Positions 43,836-51,420 of a stretch of DNA of 64,000 nucleotides are shown one piece after another. Location of the stretch: positions 682,001 through 746,000 of the forward strand of contig NZ_AP014548.1 in assembly GCF_000831385.1 (NCBI RefSeq), in the 5' to 3' direction. The notes under the pieces were generated by a model. It made no database searches, was not told the DNA's origin, and saw only the letters and a list, made by a program, of their open reading frames with translations. The number at the start of each line of letters is the position of its first letter. The first letter of the stretch is position 1. Source of the stretch: Nonlabens marinus S1-08 (GTDB lineage Bacteria > Bacteroidota > Bacteroidia > Flavobacteriales > Flavobacteriaceae). The position numbers were made by a program, and so were the translations under genes.

Positions 43836-44126
43836 ATGACTAAAGCAGATATCGTATCAAAGATTTCAGATAAACTGGGAATGGAGAAGACTGAGGTTCA
43901 GGCAGCAGTTGAGTCTTTTATGGATGAAGTGAAGGGATCTCTAGAAACTGGAGAGAACGTATACCTACGTGGTTTCGGTAGCTTTATCGTTAAGACAAGA
44001 GCTGAGAAGACTGGTCGTAACATTTCTAAGAACACAACAATTAAGATTCCTGCACATAATATCCCGGCTTTTAAACCAGCCAAAGTATTTGTGGAAGGTG
44101 TCAAATCAAACGTAAAAGTAAAGTAA
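43836..44126 (+). CDS. HU-family DNA-binding protein
   Basis: 96 residues. MTKADIVSKISDKLGMEKTEV, the core GENVYLRGFGSFIVKTRAEKTGRNI and the arm IKIPAHNIPAFKPAK match HU/IHF. It bends and packages DNA. A 30-residue basic protein follows 12 bases later, then a terminator. It is one candidate for a nucleoid protein that could recognise the dispersed palindromes, though HU usually lacks sequence preference. Confidence 0.94.
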   Translation: MTKADIVSKISDKLGMEKTEVQAAVESFMDEVKGSLETGENVYLRGFGSFIVKTRAEKTGRNISKNTTIKIPAHNIPAFKPAKVFVEGVKSNVKVK

Positions 44127-44138
44127 AATATAAGAGAT

Positions 44139-44231
44139 ATGCCAAGCGGTAAAAAAAGAAAAAGACATAAGGTAGCAACACACAAACGTAAAAAGCGTCG
44201 TCGCGCTAACCGTCACAAGAAGAAAAAGTAG
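44139..44231 (+). CDS. 30-residue, extremely basic protein
   Basis: Frame MPSGKKRKRHKVATHKRKKR, then two further Arg, AN, RH and four Lys. About two thirds of residues are Lys, Arg or His, with no acidic residue. It is co-transcribed with HU (12-base gap) and ends inside the arm of a terminator. I recall near-identical short proteins next to other Bacteroidota HU genes but know no firm function. The composition suits a ribosomal or RNA-binding peptide. Confidence 0.75.
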   Translation: MPSGKKRKRHKVATHKRKKRRRANRHKKKK

Positions 44232-44250
44232 TCTAGTACTACTTTTTCTT
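44223..44250 (+). terminator. Terminator of the HU unit
   Basis: AAAAAGTAGT with ACTACTTTTT around CTAGT, then TCTTTTT; the left arm includes the stop codon of the 30-residue protein. Confidence 0.85.
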
Positions 44251-44296
44251 TTTACAGTTCTTTGACATAGGGTTGCGTTGTATAACCCGTTCGACT

Positions 44297-44367
44297 GGTA
44301 AGTTTCACGGAAAACTTGCCCAACACTAAGTATAATATATCCTCCTATACCGTTGTATAGTTAGGAT
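44297..44367 (+). promoter_or_regulatory. Structured leader of the RNase G gene
   Basis: Two hairpins: a 9-base-pair stem 44297-44305/44312-44320, and ATCCT-cc-TATAC-cgtt-GTATA-gtt-AGGAT at 44339-44367, ending 15 bases before the ATG. RNase E mRNAs are self-regulated through leader hairpins, so this may act likewise. Confidence 0.4.
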
Positions 44368-44382
44368 TAAACAATTGGAATT

Positions 44383-45927
44383 ATGGATAAAGAAATTATT
44401 ATCCGTTCCGGTGCTACAAAAATCGATTATGCCCTTACTAAAAATGGTAGGCTGATCGAACTTCATGCAGATGAAGACGAAAATAAGTTTGCGGTAAGCG
44501 ATGTATTCATTGCAAAAACCCGCAAGGTTTTATCTGGTCTCAACGCGTCCTTTGTTGACGTGGGTTATGAGAAAGATGGTTTTTTACACTATCACGATCT
44601 AGGACCTAGATACCTTACACAACTTAAATTCACCAAACAAGTTATAAGCGGTAGACTTAAAAACTACGCTCTTAAAGACATAAAGGTCGAGAAAGAACTC
44701 GAGAAAAGCGGCTCTATTACAGATGTCGTTGCTCCTAACCAGCCCGTACTCGTACAGGTAGTCAAAGAACCCATATCCACAAAAGGACCTCGCTTGAGTG
44801 CAGAGCTTTCCTTGCCTGGACGTTATGTGGTTCTCGTACCCTTCTCTGACCGAATCTCCATTTCTCAAAAAATTGAGGATCGAGAAGAAAAGAGCAGACT
44901 TAAACGACTTGTCAAAAGCATTAAACCTGAAGGATTCGGTGTCATTGTGCGCACCGTGGCTAAAGGTAAACTAGTAGCAGAACTGGATCAGGATCTAACT
45001 AACCTGATGACCCGCTGGGAAAATATGTGCAGTAAATTACACCGCGCACCTTATCCTACTAAAGTGATGTCAGAAGTTAGTCGTACCAATTCCCTCATGC
45101 GTGATGTGTTCAACGACAGTTACACGTCCATCGTAGTAGATGATGAGGAAGTAAGCAATGAAATCAAGGATTACCTAAAGACCATTGCCCCACATAAAGA
45201 AAATATCGTAAAATACCACAACCCTCGAGTTCCCATATTTGAAAAATATGGAATCGAACGTCAGATCAAAACGTCATTTGGCCGTACCGTATCTATGAGT
45301 AAAGGTGCTTACCTGATCATAGAACATACTGAAGCCATGCACGTGATAGACGTGAACTCTGGTAACAGGTCCAACAAGGCAGACAGCCAGGAGGAAACCG
45401 CACTAGAAACTAATATGATCGCTGCGACTGAGATTGCACGTCAATTAAGGTTGCGCGATATGGGAGGCATCATCGTTATCGATTTTATCGATATGCGTAA
45501 GTCAGAGAATCGCAAAAAGCTCTATGAGCACATGCGCGATGAAATGGCAGATGAGCGTGCCAAACACAAGATTTTGCCACCATCAAAATTTGGATTGATA
45601 CAGATCACACGCCAGCGTGTGCGTCAAGAAGTCAATATCAAAACCCGGGAAGAAAATCCCGATGGGAATGGTGATGGAGAAATTCAAGCGCCTATTCTAG
45701 TGATTCAAAAAATCACTGAAGAATTGGAACGCCACTTAAAAGCAGGAAACAAAAAGGTCACGCTACATGCGCACCCATTTGTTGCCGCGTTTATCACTAA
45801 AGGATATCCATCCGTTAGGTCAAAGTGGTTTGCTAAACACAGAAAGTGGATCAAGGTCATGCCTAGAGACGCCTATACCTATTTGGAATTTCATTTCACA
45901 GGTAAGGACGGCAAGGAATTGTCCTAA
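44383..45927 (+). CDS. rng: Ribonuclease E/G family endoribonuclease
   Basis: 514 residues, RNase G length. S1-like domain (about 35-125, ASFVDVGYEKDGFLHYHDL), and the catalytic DNase I-like part with IIEHTEAMHVIDVNSGN (about 307-323) and GGIIVIDFIDMR (about 365-376), whose Asp residues bind magnesium. It cleaves AU-rich single-stranded RNA in rRNA maturation and mRNA decay. No C-terminal degradosome scaffold. The HU gene is upstream, separated by a terminator. Confidence 0.93.
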   Translation: MDKEIIIRSGATKIDYALTKNGRLIELHADEDENKFAVSDVFIAKTRKVLSGLNASFVDVGYEKDGFLHYHDLGPRYLTQLKFTKQVISGRLKNYALKDIKVEKELEKSGSITDVVAPNQPVLVQVVKEPISTKGPRLSAELSLPGRYVVLVPFSDRISISQKIEDREEKSRLKRLVKSIKPEGFGVIVRTVAKGKLVAELDQDLTNLMTRWENMCSKLHRAPYPTKVMSEVSRTNSLMRDVFNDSYTSIVVDDEEVSNEIKDYLKTIAPHKENIVKYHNPRVPIFEKYGIERQIKTSFGRTVSMSKGAYLIIEHTEAMHVIDVNSGNRSNKADSQEETALETNMIAATEIARQLRLRDMGGIIVIDFIDMRKSENRKKLYEHMRDEMADERAKHKILPPSKFGLIQITRQRVRQEVNIKTREENPDGNGDGEIQAPILVIQKITEELERHLKAGNKKVTLHAHPFVAAFITKGYPSVRSKWFAKHRKWIKVMPRDAYTYLEFHFTGKDGKELS

Positions 45928-45933
45928 AACTAT

Positions 45934-45969
45934 AAAACGCCTACAGGCTTGACTTGTAGGCGTTTTTTT
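45934..45969 (+). terminator. Terminator of rng
   Basis: AAAACGCCTACA with TGTAGGCGTTTT, 9-base loop, seven T. Confidence 0.92.
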
Positions 45970-45983
45970 GTGGGTTGTTTTTT

Positions 45984-45997
45984 CGCTTTCGCAGAAG
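45984..45997. repeat. Degenerate palindrome copy after rng
   Basis: CGCTTTCGCAGAAG: left half intact, right half altered; intergenic, 15 bases after the terminator. Confidence 0.55.
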
Positions 45998-46014
45998 TTA
46001 AATCTATTATACCC

Positions 46015-46464
46015 TCAATAACCGTATCGAGTCCCTATATATCGCGCACGGTAGACAATCAATTTATTCTTATCAGAATCATCAAAACGTTTTCTAGATC
46101 TACCATCAGGATTCTTTTGGACCTTGAGTATTACCTGTAAGTTTCTCTGATTATTACAAATTAATTCATGAATTTGATATGGATTATCAAAATCTAGATC
46201 CTCAATATTTTGATAATCATAATTACTCAAGCTATCTCTATGTATTGTTTTTCCATTATCAAGCTCAAACTCATAAATCAATAATCCATTTTCAACTAGT
46301 GGGTTTTTATTTTCTCTAACAATTTTATATTGACTTCCATTGGGACATTTGTAATTAACATGTAAATTATAATTATCGTTGTCCTGCAGTAAAATCAATT
46401 GACCCGCTTGGGATAAACCAATGTTAGAAATTAAAAAAGTTATTGTTATTACGAATAATCTCAT
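46015..46464 (-). CDS. Exported protein of unknown function, partner of the zincin lipoprotein
   Basis: 149 residues with a signal peptide (about 1-20, ending SQA). No family recognised. The mature part is rich in Asn, Asp and Tyr, has a single Cys pair (CPNG and ELICNN, about 40 and 103) and ends with a basic stretch (RSRKRF). Its start overlaps the lipoprotein stop by 4 bases, so the two are tightly coupled. It could be a substrate, inhibitor or chaperone of its neighbour; nothing in the sequence decides. Confidence 0.7.
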   Translation of the reverse strand: MRLFVITITFLISNIGLSQAGQLILLQDNDNYNLHVNYKCPNGSQYKIVRENKNPLVENGLLIYEFELDNGKTIHRDSLSNYDYQNIEDLDFDNPYQIHELICNNQRNLQVILKVQKNPDGRSRKRFDDSDKNKLIVYRARYIGTRYGY

Positions 46465-48314
46465 AATGTTCTAGAATATGTGCGGTTAATCTCTTCTGTA
46501 ACAAACTCGATCCTATCTTTGACGGATTGGTCAAGTGCTAAATATTCCGCCGTTTCTTTCAAACCATTCCAGGAAAAGTCCTCAAAAATCTCTCGCAATG
46601 TCATGTTGTTCAATGATCGAGGTGGAAAAGCACTAGTAGGACTTGGATCTGTCAAAAATGGATGAACAGATAACATAGCGTCAACAATCTTGCCACGATA
46701 ATTTTCAATAGAAAATGCATTGTGATTCCAATCTGAGGCCGTTGAAGGAGTAGCTCTATAGTTATTTACCATATATGCAAAAATCACGTCGTTTGATTCG
46801 GCAACATTAATCGGGATATTACTAGGTAATGGTTCAAAAATATTTTGTACTGACTCTACTCTTGTAAATAGTCCCAATTGAATACTACGTTCCATTAGTT
46901 CAGTGTGAAGAAATTCGTGTATAGTAATTTGAGCAATCTCTATATTCGTAAAATTTTGTATTCTATTTTTATCAAATACAATTTTGTGTGTTCTAAATTC
47001 ACCAATTAAAGCATCGTAATTTAAGTCTAAAAGAGCAGGAGTGTCCGAATTTACTGATGATGGAAGATCACCCATACTCAATATTAGTAAAGTTTCTTTA
47101 CCTGACTCAAAATTATCCCGGATCAGCTTTTCAGCAAAAAAAGGATCTGAAGCCTTAAGTATTTTATATACCTCTTTAGTTCTACCTGAAAGATTTTCAA
47201 TGATTCTCTCATCCCAATCAACCTCAGTAAATCTTGGATTCAAGCTTTTAGCTTCCACAGCAGCACGAGCAAATGCAAAGCTTGTCAAATCTCTCATATT
47301 GCTTTTTAAAAAGCTTTCCAATTGCAATTTAAAATCAATGTTTTGCGGATCGTTGATCCATGTTAAAAATGCTGAACCTAATGAATTGTAAAACTCCTCA
47401 AGCATTAACTGTTCCCTATTGTATTGATCAACATCCGTAGTGCAACCGTCAGGACTGGTTAGGCTAGTACCGCCTGATTTAGGACAAGTTTCCACTGGAC
47501 TAAATGGCGTACTGCCGTCGGGATCAAAATTGCCGCTACTGCCACTTGAACCGTCAGTATCGCCACTTCCAGAATAGCTGCTTCCAGACGACCCGCTACT
47601 TGAATCACCGCCACTGTCACCGCTACAGGATGCAGATAAAAATGTATAGTCCGTTGTCGAAGATAAATCACAACTTGGATGCATGTCATCTGGATCCTTT
47701 GGCGCATCATGTTCATGATCATTCCAGCAAGGAGGGTAAGTCGTAACAACTGAATAAACATATAAACAATCCCCAATAGTACTGTAACTTAAATCCTTGC
47801 TAAAAGTGAAATTGGTTTTTAGTTTAGTTAATTGTATTTCGTTGGAAATAAGATCTCCTGTTTCCGTACCCGGAAGTATATTTATTTTAGGAATTTTAGC
47901 TATATAACTCTCATAATAAATTTCATTTTGTCCATTCGATTTGGTTGCCAGTACCAGTTGTTTATCGAATAATGAATCTGCGGTATCTACAATCTCAAAT
48001 GAGTAACTTTCATATTGCCCTTGCTTAAGATGATTAAACCTAGAGTCATCAACATAAAAGTGATTAATGCTATCGTAAAACGATTTCTCACGCACCGACA
48101 AAATCGATTTAGTTTCTTTTAGTTTATCCAGTAAAGAAGTGTCAAACTCAAAATCTTTAGAATTATAAGTTTTGATCATAATCTCCTCAGCATTAGCTGG
48201 ATTTTCTATCAAATCTGAATCTTCTTTTTCACAAGAGAAGAAAGTGAAGAATACTAGTAAAATTGATGCATGTTTCAATGGCATGAATCTCTGGAATGGT
48301 AATGTTATTTTCAT
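46461..48314 (-). CDS. Large lipoprotein with HExxH metallopeptidase-like motif
   Basis: 617 residues. Lipoprotein signal peptide ending FFSC; the ATG at 48284 (MPLKHASILL) is an alternative start. An N-terminal unknown region is followed by a Ser/Gly/Asp linker (about 228-275), then a helical domain with ITIHEFLHTELMERS: HEFLH at residues 466-470 is a zincin-type HExxH. The third ligand is not obvious; Glu and His residues follow within about 80 residues. Base composition is AT-rich compared with neighbours. Probably a surface or periplasmic peptidase or a relic of one. Confidence 0.7.
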   Translation of the reverse strand: MKITLPFQRFMPLKHASILLVFFTFFSCEKEDSDLIENPANAEEIMIKTYNSKDFEFDTSLLDKLKETKSILSVREKSFYDSINHFYVDDSRFNHLKQGQYESYSFEIVDTADSLFDKQLVLATKSNGQNEIYYESYIAKIPKINILPGTETGDLISNEIQLTKLKTNFTFSKDLSYSTIGDCLYVYSVVTTYPPCWNDHEHDAPKDPDDMHPSCDLSSTTDYTFLSASCSGDSGGDSSSGSSGSSYSGSGDTDGSSGSSGNFDPDGSTPFSPVETCPKSGGTSLTSPDGCTTDVDQYNREQLMLEEFYNSLGSAFLTWINDPQNIDFKLQLESFLKSNMRDLTSFAFARAAVEAKSLNPRFTEVDWDERIIENLSGRTKEVYKILKASDPFFAEKLIRDNFESGKETLLILSMGDLPSSVNSDTPALLDLNYDALIGEFRTHKIVFDKNRIQNFTNIEIAQITIHEFLHTELMERSIQLGLFTRVESVQNIFEPLPSNIPINVAESNDVIFAYMVNNYRATPSTASDWNHNAFSIENYRGKIVDAMLSVHPFLTDPSPTSAFPPRSLNNMTLREIFEDFSWNGLKETAEYLALDQSVKDRIEFVTEEINRTYSRTL

Positions 48315-48340
48315 TTAGTTTCGTTTTATAAGCGCAACTT

Positions 48341-48364
48341 AGGGATTTAGGGATTTAGGGATTT
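48341..48364. repeat. Three tandem AGGGATTT octamers
   Basis: Perfect 8-base unit, three copies, 27 bases upstream of the zincin lipoprotein ATG. The last unit continues to TTAGGGATTTAAA (48355-48367), which is repeated inverted as TTTAAATCCCTAA at 48486-48498. Confidence 0.85.
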
Positions 48365-48485
48365 AAAATTCCATTATCCAAGGTTACCAAATCGTTAACA
48401 ATAAATTAATAGGAAAAATACTGCTTGGTTTTTTAAGTTTTATCTAGGCACGTTCCAGACCAACCTCCACGTTGTTTGCATAAAG

Positions 48486-48498
48486 TTTAAATCCCTAA
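48486..48498. repeat. Inverted partner of the octamer repeat
   Basis: TTTAAATCCCTAA, exact reverse complement of 48355-48367; overlaps the putative -7 region of recX (TAATTTCG, 48496-48503). Confidence 0.8.
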
Positions 48499-48507
48499 TT
48501 TCGCCCT

Positions 48508-48990
48508 ATGGATATGCAACAGCAATCTTTTACGGTGGAACAAGCGACTCGATCGATAGAGCGGTATTGTGCCTATCAAGAGCGCTGCCATCAGGATGTG
48601 GAGCGCAAACTCAAGAAAATGGGTATGATTCCAGATGCTATTGACCAGATCATACCACATCTACTTCAACATAATTTTTTGAACGAAACTCGATTTGCCA
48701 AGTCTTTTGCTCGTGGAAAATTCCGTATCAAAAGTTGGGGGCGTCAGCGTATTGTTCGAGAGCTTCGGGCGAAGGGATTGAACAAACGTACTATAGACAT
48801 AGGTCTTACCGAGATATCTGATGCTGACTATGAAGCGGTGTTTGATACGCTTTCGCGAAAGCGAAATAGCCAACTAGAATCTGAAACGAATAAATACAAG
48901 CGTCGCAAAAAGCTTGCGGATTATTTACTGTATCGCGGTTGGGAGTCGCATTTAGTTTATGCGAAAGCTGTAGAACTTATTCCTGATTAA
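48508..48990 (+). CDS. recX: Regulatory protein RecX
   Basis: 160 residues in three-helix RecX repeats: YCAYQERCHQDVERKLKKMG, LLQHNFLNETRFAKSFARGKFRIKSWGRQRIVRELRAKGL and a C-terminal LADYLLYRGWESHLVY. It modulates RecA filaments. A palindrome writes LSRKRN in the third repeat. The 3' end overlaps the convergent cupin gene by 14 bases. The ATG is only a few bases after a weak -7 box, so the mRNA may have almost no leader. Confidence 0.9.
   Translation: MDMQQQSFTVEQATRSIERYCAYQERCHQDVERKLKKMGMIPDAIDQIIPHLLQHNFLNETRFAKSFARGKFRIKSWGRQRIVRELRAKGLNKRTIDIGLTEISDADYEAVFDTLSRKRNSQLESETNKYKRRKKLADYLLYRGWESHLVYAKAVELIPD
48848..48863. repeat. Dispersed palindrome, copy 13 (in recX)
   Basis: CGCTTTCGCGAAAGCG, LSRK frame. 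Confidence 0.95.
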
Positions 48991-49855
48991 TATTCAACCG
49001 TTTGTGCGTGAGGGTAATCGCTTTCTCATTCTTATAATCGATCCAATCTTGACCTTTCCAGCGACGCATTAAGTTATCGTAATGACGCATAATACCAATG
49101 TTGTACAAGGCCTTTCCTAAGTTCTTAATCTTTCTAGGATAGGACCTTAAACTGATCGAAAATCCCGGATTCAGGTAATGCATGTAGTGCCAATACCCCT
49201 CTGGCATGTACAACATCTCGCCGTGGTTAAGTTCACAAACGTGTCCTTGCGCTTGCTTCAAAGCGGGCCATTTATCCAAATCTGGATTACTAAAGTCTAT
49301 ATCCTCGCGGGTAATCAGTGCATTAGGTACTTTATACATGTATTTCGACTGATCTGGCGCCATGATGATACAGCGCTTTTTCCCGTGAAAATGGAAATGC
49401 AGGATGTTGGTATAATCAATATCGTAATGCATAAACACCTTAGAATCTGTCCCCCCAAAGAACATCATCGGCAACCCTTTGATCAATTTCAATCCTAAGT
49501 CTGGAAATTTGAAATCACCCTGCAGTACAGGCACTTCTTTTAAAATATTGTATAAAAAGATACGGAAGTTAGTCGGTCCTTTTTTGAGTAGCTCCACATA
49601 CTCTGACATCTTCATGGTTGCGTGTGCTTGATTAAATCCCTCGTCGTGCTTCACAGGACGATCGTCATACAACGGCACCGTTTTATCACCAGCTACTTTA
49701 TTGATATACTCTAGGTTCCACTTTTCATAAGCAGGCCAATCTTTAGTCAACTGCTCAATCACCACAGGCTTTTGTGGTTTCAGGTAGTTTTTGACAAATT
49801 CCTCTTTAGAAAGGGTTTTGTATCTGGGTATTTCGGCAAGGTTTAACTGACTCAT
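48977..49855 (-). CDS. JmjC/cupin-like 2-oxoglutarate oxygenase
   Basis: 292 residues. Starts with the family's PVVIEQLTKDWPAYEKW; iron ligands are in MHYDIDYTNILHFHFHGKKR (HxD, about 142-144) and a distal His in MPEGYWHYMHYLNPG (about 224-232). The lysine GKKR fits 2-oxoglutarate binding. Such enzymes hydroxylate proteins such as ribosomal proteins. It overlaps the DUF2007 gene by 4 bases, so it is the last gene of the biotin transcript. Confidence 0.85.
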   Translation of the reverse strand: MSQLNLAEIPRYKTLSKEEFVKNYLKPQKPVVIEQLTKDWPAYEKWNLEYINKVAGDKTVPLYDDRPVKHDEGFNQAHATMKMSEYVELLKKGPTNFRIFLYNILKEVPVLQGDFKFPDLGLKLIKGLPMMFFGGTDSKVFMHYDIDYTNILHFHFHGKKRCIIMAPDQSKYMYKVPNALITREDIDFSNPDLDKWPALKQAQGHVCELNHGEMLYMPEGYWHYMHYLNPGFSISLRSYPRKIKNLGKALYNIGIMRHYDNLMRRWKGQDWIDYKNEKAITLTHKRLNINQE

Positions 49856-50250
49856 TCTTCAAAGGTAAAACAGTGATTGCAATTATTACAACGTCTGACA
49901 TTAGTATACTTCAATGGATAAACTCCTAATAGGAAGCATATGATAAATATGAACCAATCAGCAATATTGGATAATTTTCTCCAATCGTAAGTCAAATTTT
50001 GCGAGTTACATCGAGGACAATTTTCAAGTGTAACAGTTGAAACGTTTTTCTCAGTCAATTGAATGGCTCGTTCCAAATTGGCTTGACTAACTCGCAACTC
50101 AATACCGCCGCAGGCTTGCGCCATTAATGGATCTAACGTTAAAAAGTGATCAAATAATACTTGGGTTTCAATCCCTTCACTCTCAAGCAAAGCACGATCC
50201 AAATGACAATCTATAGAAAGCTCATAGGTTCGAACTAATGCGTCAGCCAT
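49852..50250 (-). CDS. DUF2007 and zinc-ribbon membrane protein
   Basis: 132 residues. An N-terminal DUF2007 ferredoxin-like domain (about 5-65, ALLESEGIETQVLFDHF), then CPRCNSQNL, one membrane helix (about 95-112) and CNNCNHCF, giving two Cys pairs for a zinc ribbon split by the helix. Related in layout to the DUF2007 gene between bioD and bioF. Starts 14 bases after bioB. Confidence 0.78.
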   Translation of the reverse strand: MADALVRTYELSIDCHLDRALLESEGIETQVLFDHFLTLDPLMAQACGGIELRVSQANLERAIQLTEKNVSTVTLENCPRCNSQNLTYDWRKLSNIADWFIFIICFLLGVYPLKYTNVRRCNNCNHCFTFEE

Positions 50251-50264
50251 TTTAATGACTCTAA

Positions 50265-51359
50265 TTATGCTTTGGCAGCTTTTGCAGTTGCCTTAGCCTG
50301 CTCGTTACGTTCAATTTTATGTTCTGGACGTGTCCAGCGAGGTTTTTCTCCTTGATCTTTATATTTAGAATACTGAGCTTCTACACTTTCTGGCTGCGCT
50401 TTTTTCACAAATGGCTTCATAGGCTCTAGACCTAACATTTTGAACATTTCCATATCCTCACTTACGTCTGGATTTGGGGTAGTCAATAATTTATCTCCTG
50501 CAAAAATCGAATTGGCTCCCGCAAAGAAACACATCGCCTGACCTTCCCGGCTCATGTCTGTTCTACCCGCACTCAATCGCACTTGAGTTTGTGGCATTAC
50601 AATTCGAGTCGTGGCTACCATACGTATCATTTCCCAAATAGAAACAGGCTTTTGCTCTTCTAACGGAGTGCCTTCTACAGCTACTAGCGCATTTATAGGT
50701 GTACTTTCTGGTTGAGGGCTCAAACTTGCGAGCGCCACAAGCATTCCTGCGCGATCCTCAATGTTTTCTCCCATTCCTATGATTCCACCACTACAAACGG
50801 TCACATTAGTCTTGCGGACGTTTCCTATAGTGTCTAAGCGGTCTTGATATCCTCTTGTAGAGATAACCTCTTTATAATATTCCTCACTACTGTCTAAGTT
50901 GTGATTATAGGCATATAAACCTGCTTCTGCTAGTCGGTGCGCTTGATTCTCTGTGATCATTCCTAGCGTACAGCACACTTCCATATCCAGCTTGTTAATG
51001 GTACGTACCATTTCTAGAACTTGGTCGAACTCTGGTCCATCTTTCACATTCCTCCAGGCTGCACCCATGCAAACTCTAGAGCTACCTCCAGATTTCGCGC
51101 GCAAGGCTTGTGCCTTGACTTGCTGTACGGACATCAAGTCGTTCCCTTCAATATCCGTATGATAACGGGCTGCTTGCGGGCAATATCCACAGTCTTCTGG
51201 ACAGCCACCAGTCTTGATACTGAGCAAGGTGGAGACTTGAACCTGATTAGGGTTATGGTATTCTCTATGGACCGTAGCAGCATCATACAACAACTCCATG
51301 ATAGGTTTGTTATAGATTTCTAATACTTCTTCTTTAGTCCAGTTGTGTTTGGTTGTCAT
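50265..51359 (-). CDS. bioB: Biotin synthase
   Basis: 364 residues. Radical-SAM motif CPEDCGYC (about 53-60), SRVCMGAAWRNVKDGPEFD, YNHNLDSSEEYY and RLSAGRTDMS with the unusual Arg that binds the [2Fe-2S] cluster. It inserts sulfur into dethiobiotin. The C terminus has a Lys/Ala-rich tail (ATAKAAKA). Follows the ketoacyl synthase gene by 61 bases. Confidence 0.97.
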   Translation of the reverse strand: MTTKHNWTKEEVLEIYNKPIMELLYDAATVHREYHNPNQVQVSTLLSIKTGGCPEDCGYCPQAARYHTDIEGNDLMSVQQVKAQALRAKSGGSSRVCMGAAWRNVKDGPEFDQVLEMVRTINKLDMEVCCTLGMITENQAHRLAEAGLYAYNHNLDSSEEYYKEVISTRGYQDRLDTIGNVRKTNVTVCSGGIIGMGENIEDRAGMLVALASLSPQPESTPINALVAVEGTPLEEQKPVSIWEMIRMVATTRIVMPQTQVRLSAGRTDMSREGQAMCFFAGANSIFAGDKLLTTPNPDVSEDMEMFKMLGLEPMKPFVKKAQPESVEAQYSKYKDQGEKPRWTRPEHKIERNEQAKATAKAAKA

Positions 51360-51420
51360 AAAATCGGGAATAGTAAGTAAAAATAGAAAAGTGAAGTTGG
51401 AATATGTATAGGAATTTGAA

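Noticed and set aside
45949..46140. 63-codon plus-strand frame after rng containing FAFAEV
   Set aside because: Begins near the terminator and runs antisense to the exported protein gene; the AFA-like peptide comes from a decayed palindrome copy.
47459..47776. 105-codon minus-strand frame rich in V, A, I inside the zincin gene
   Set aside because: Out-of-frame reading of the Ser/Gly repeat codons.
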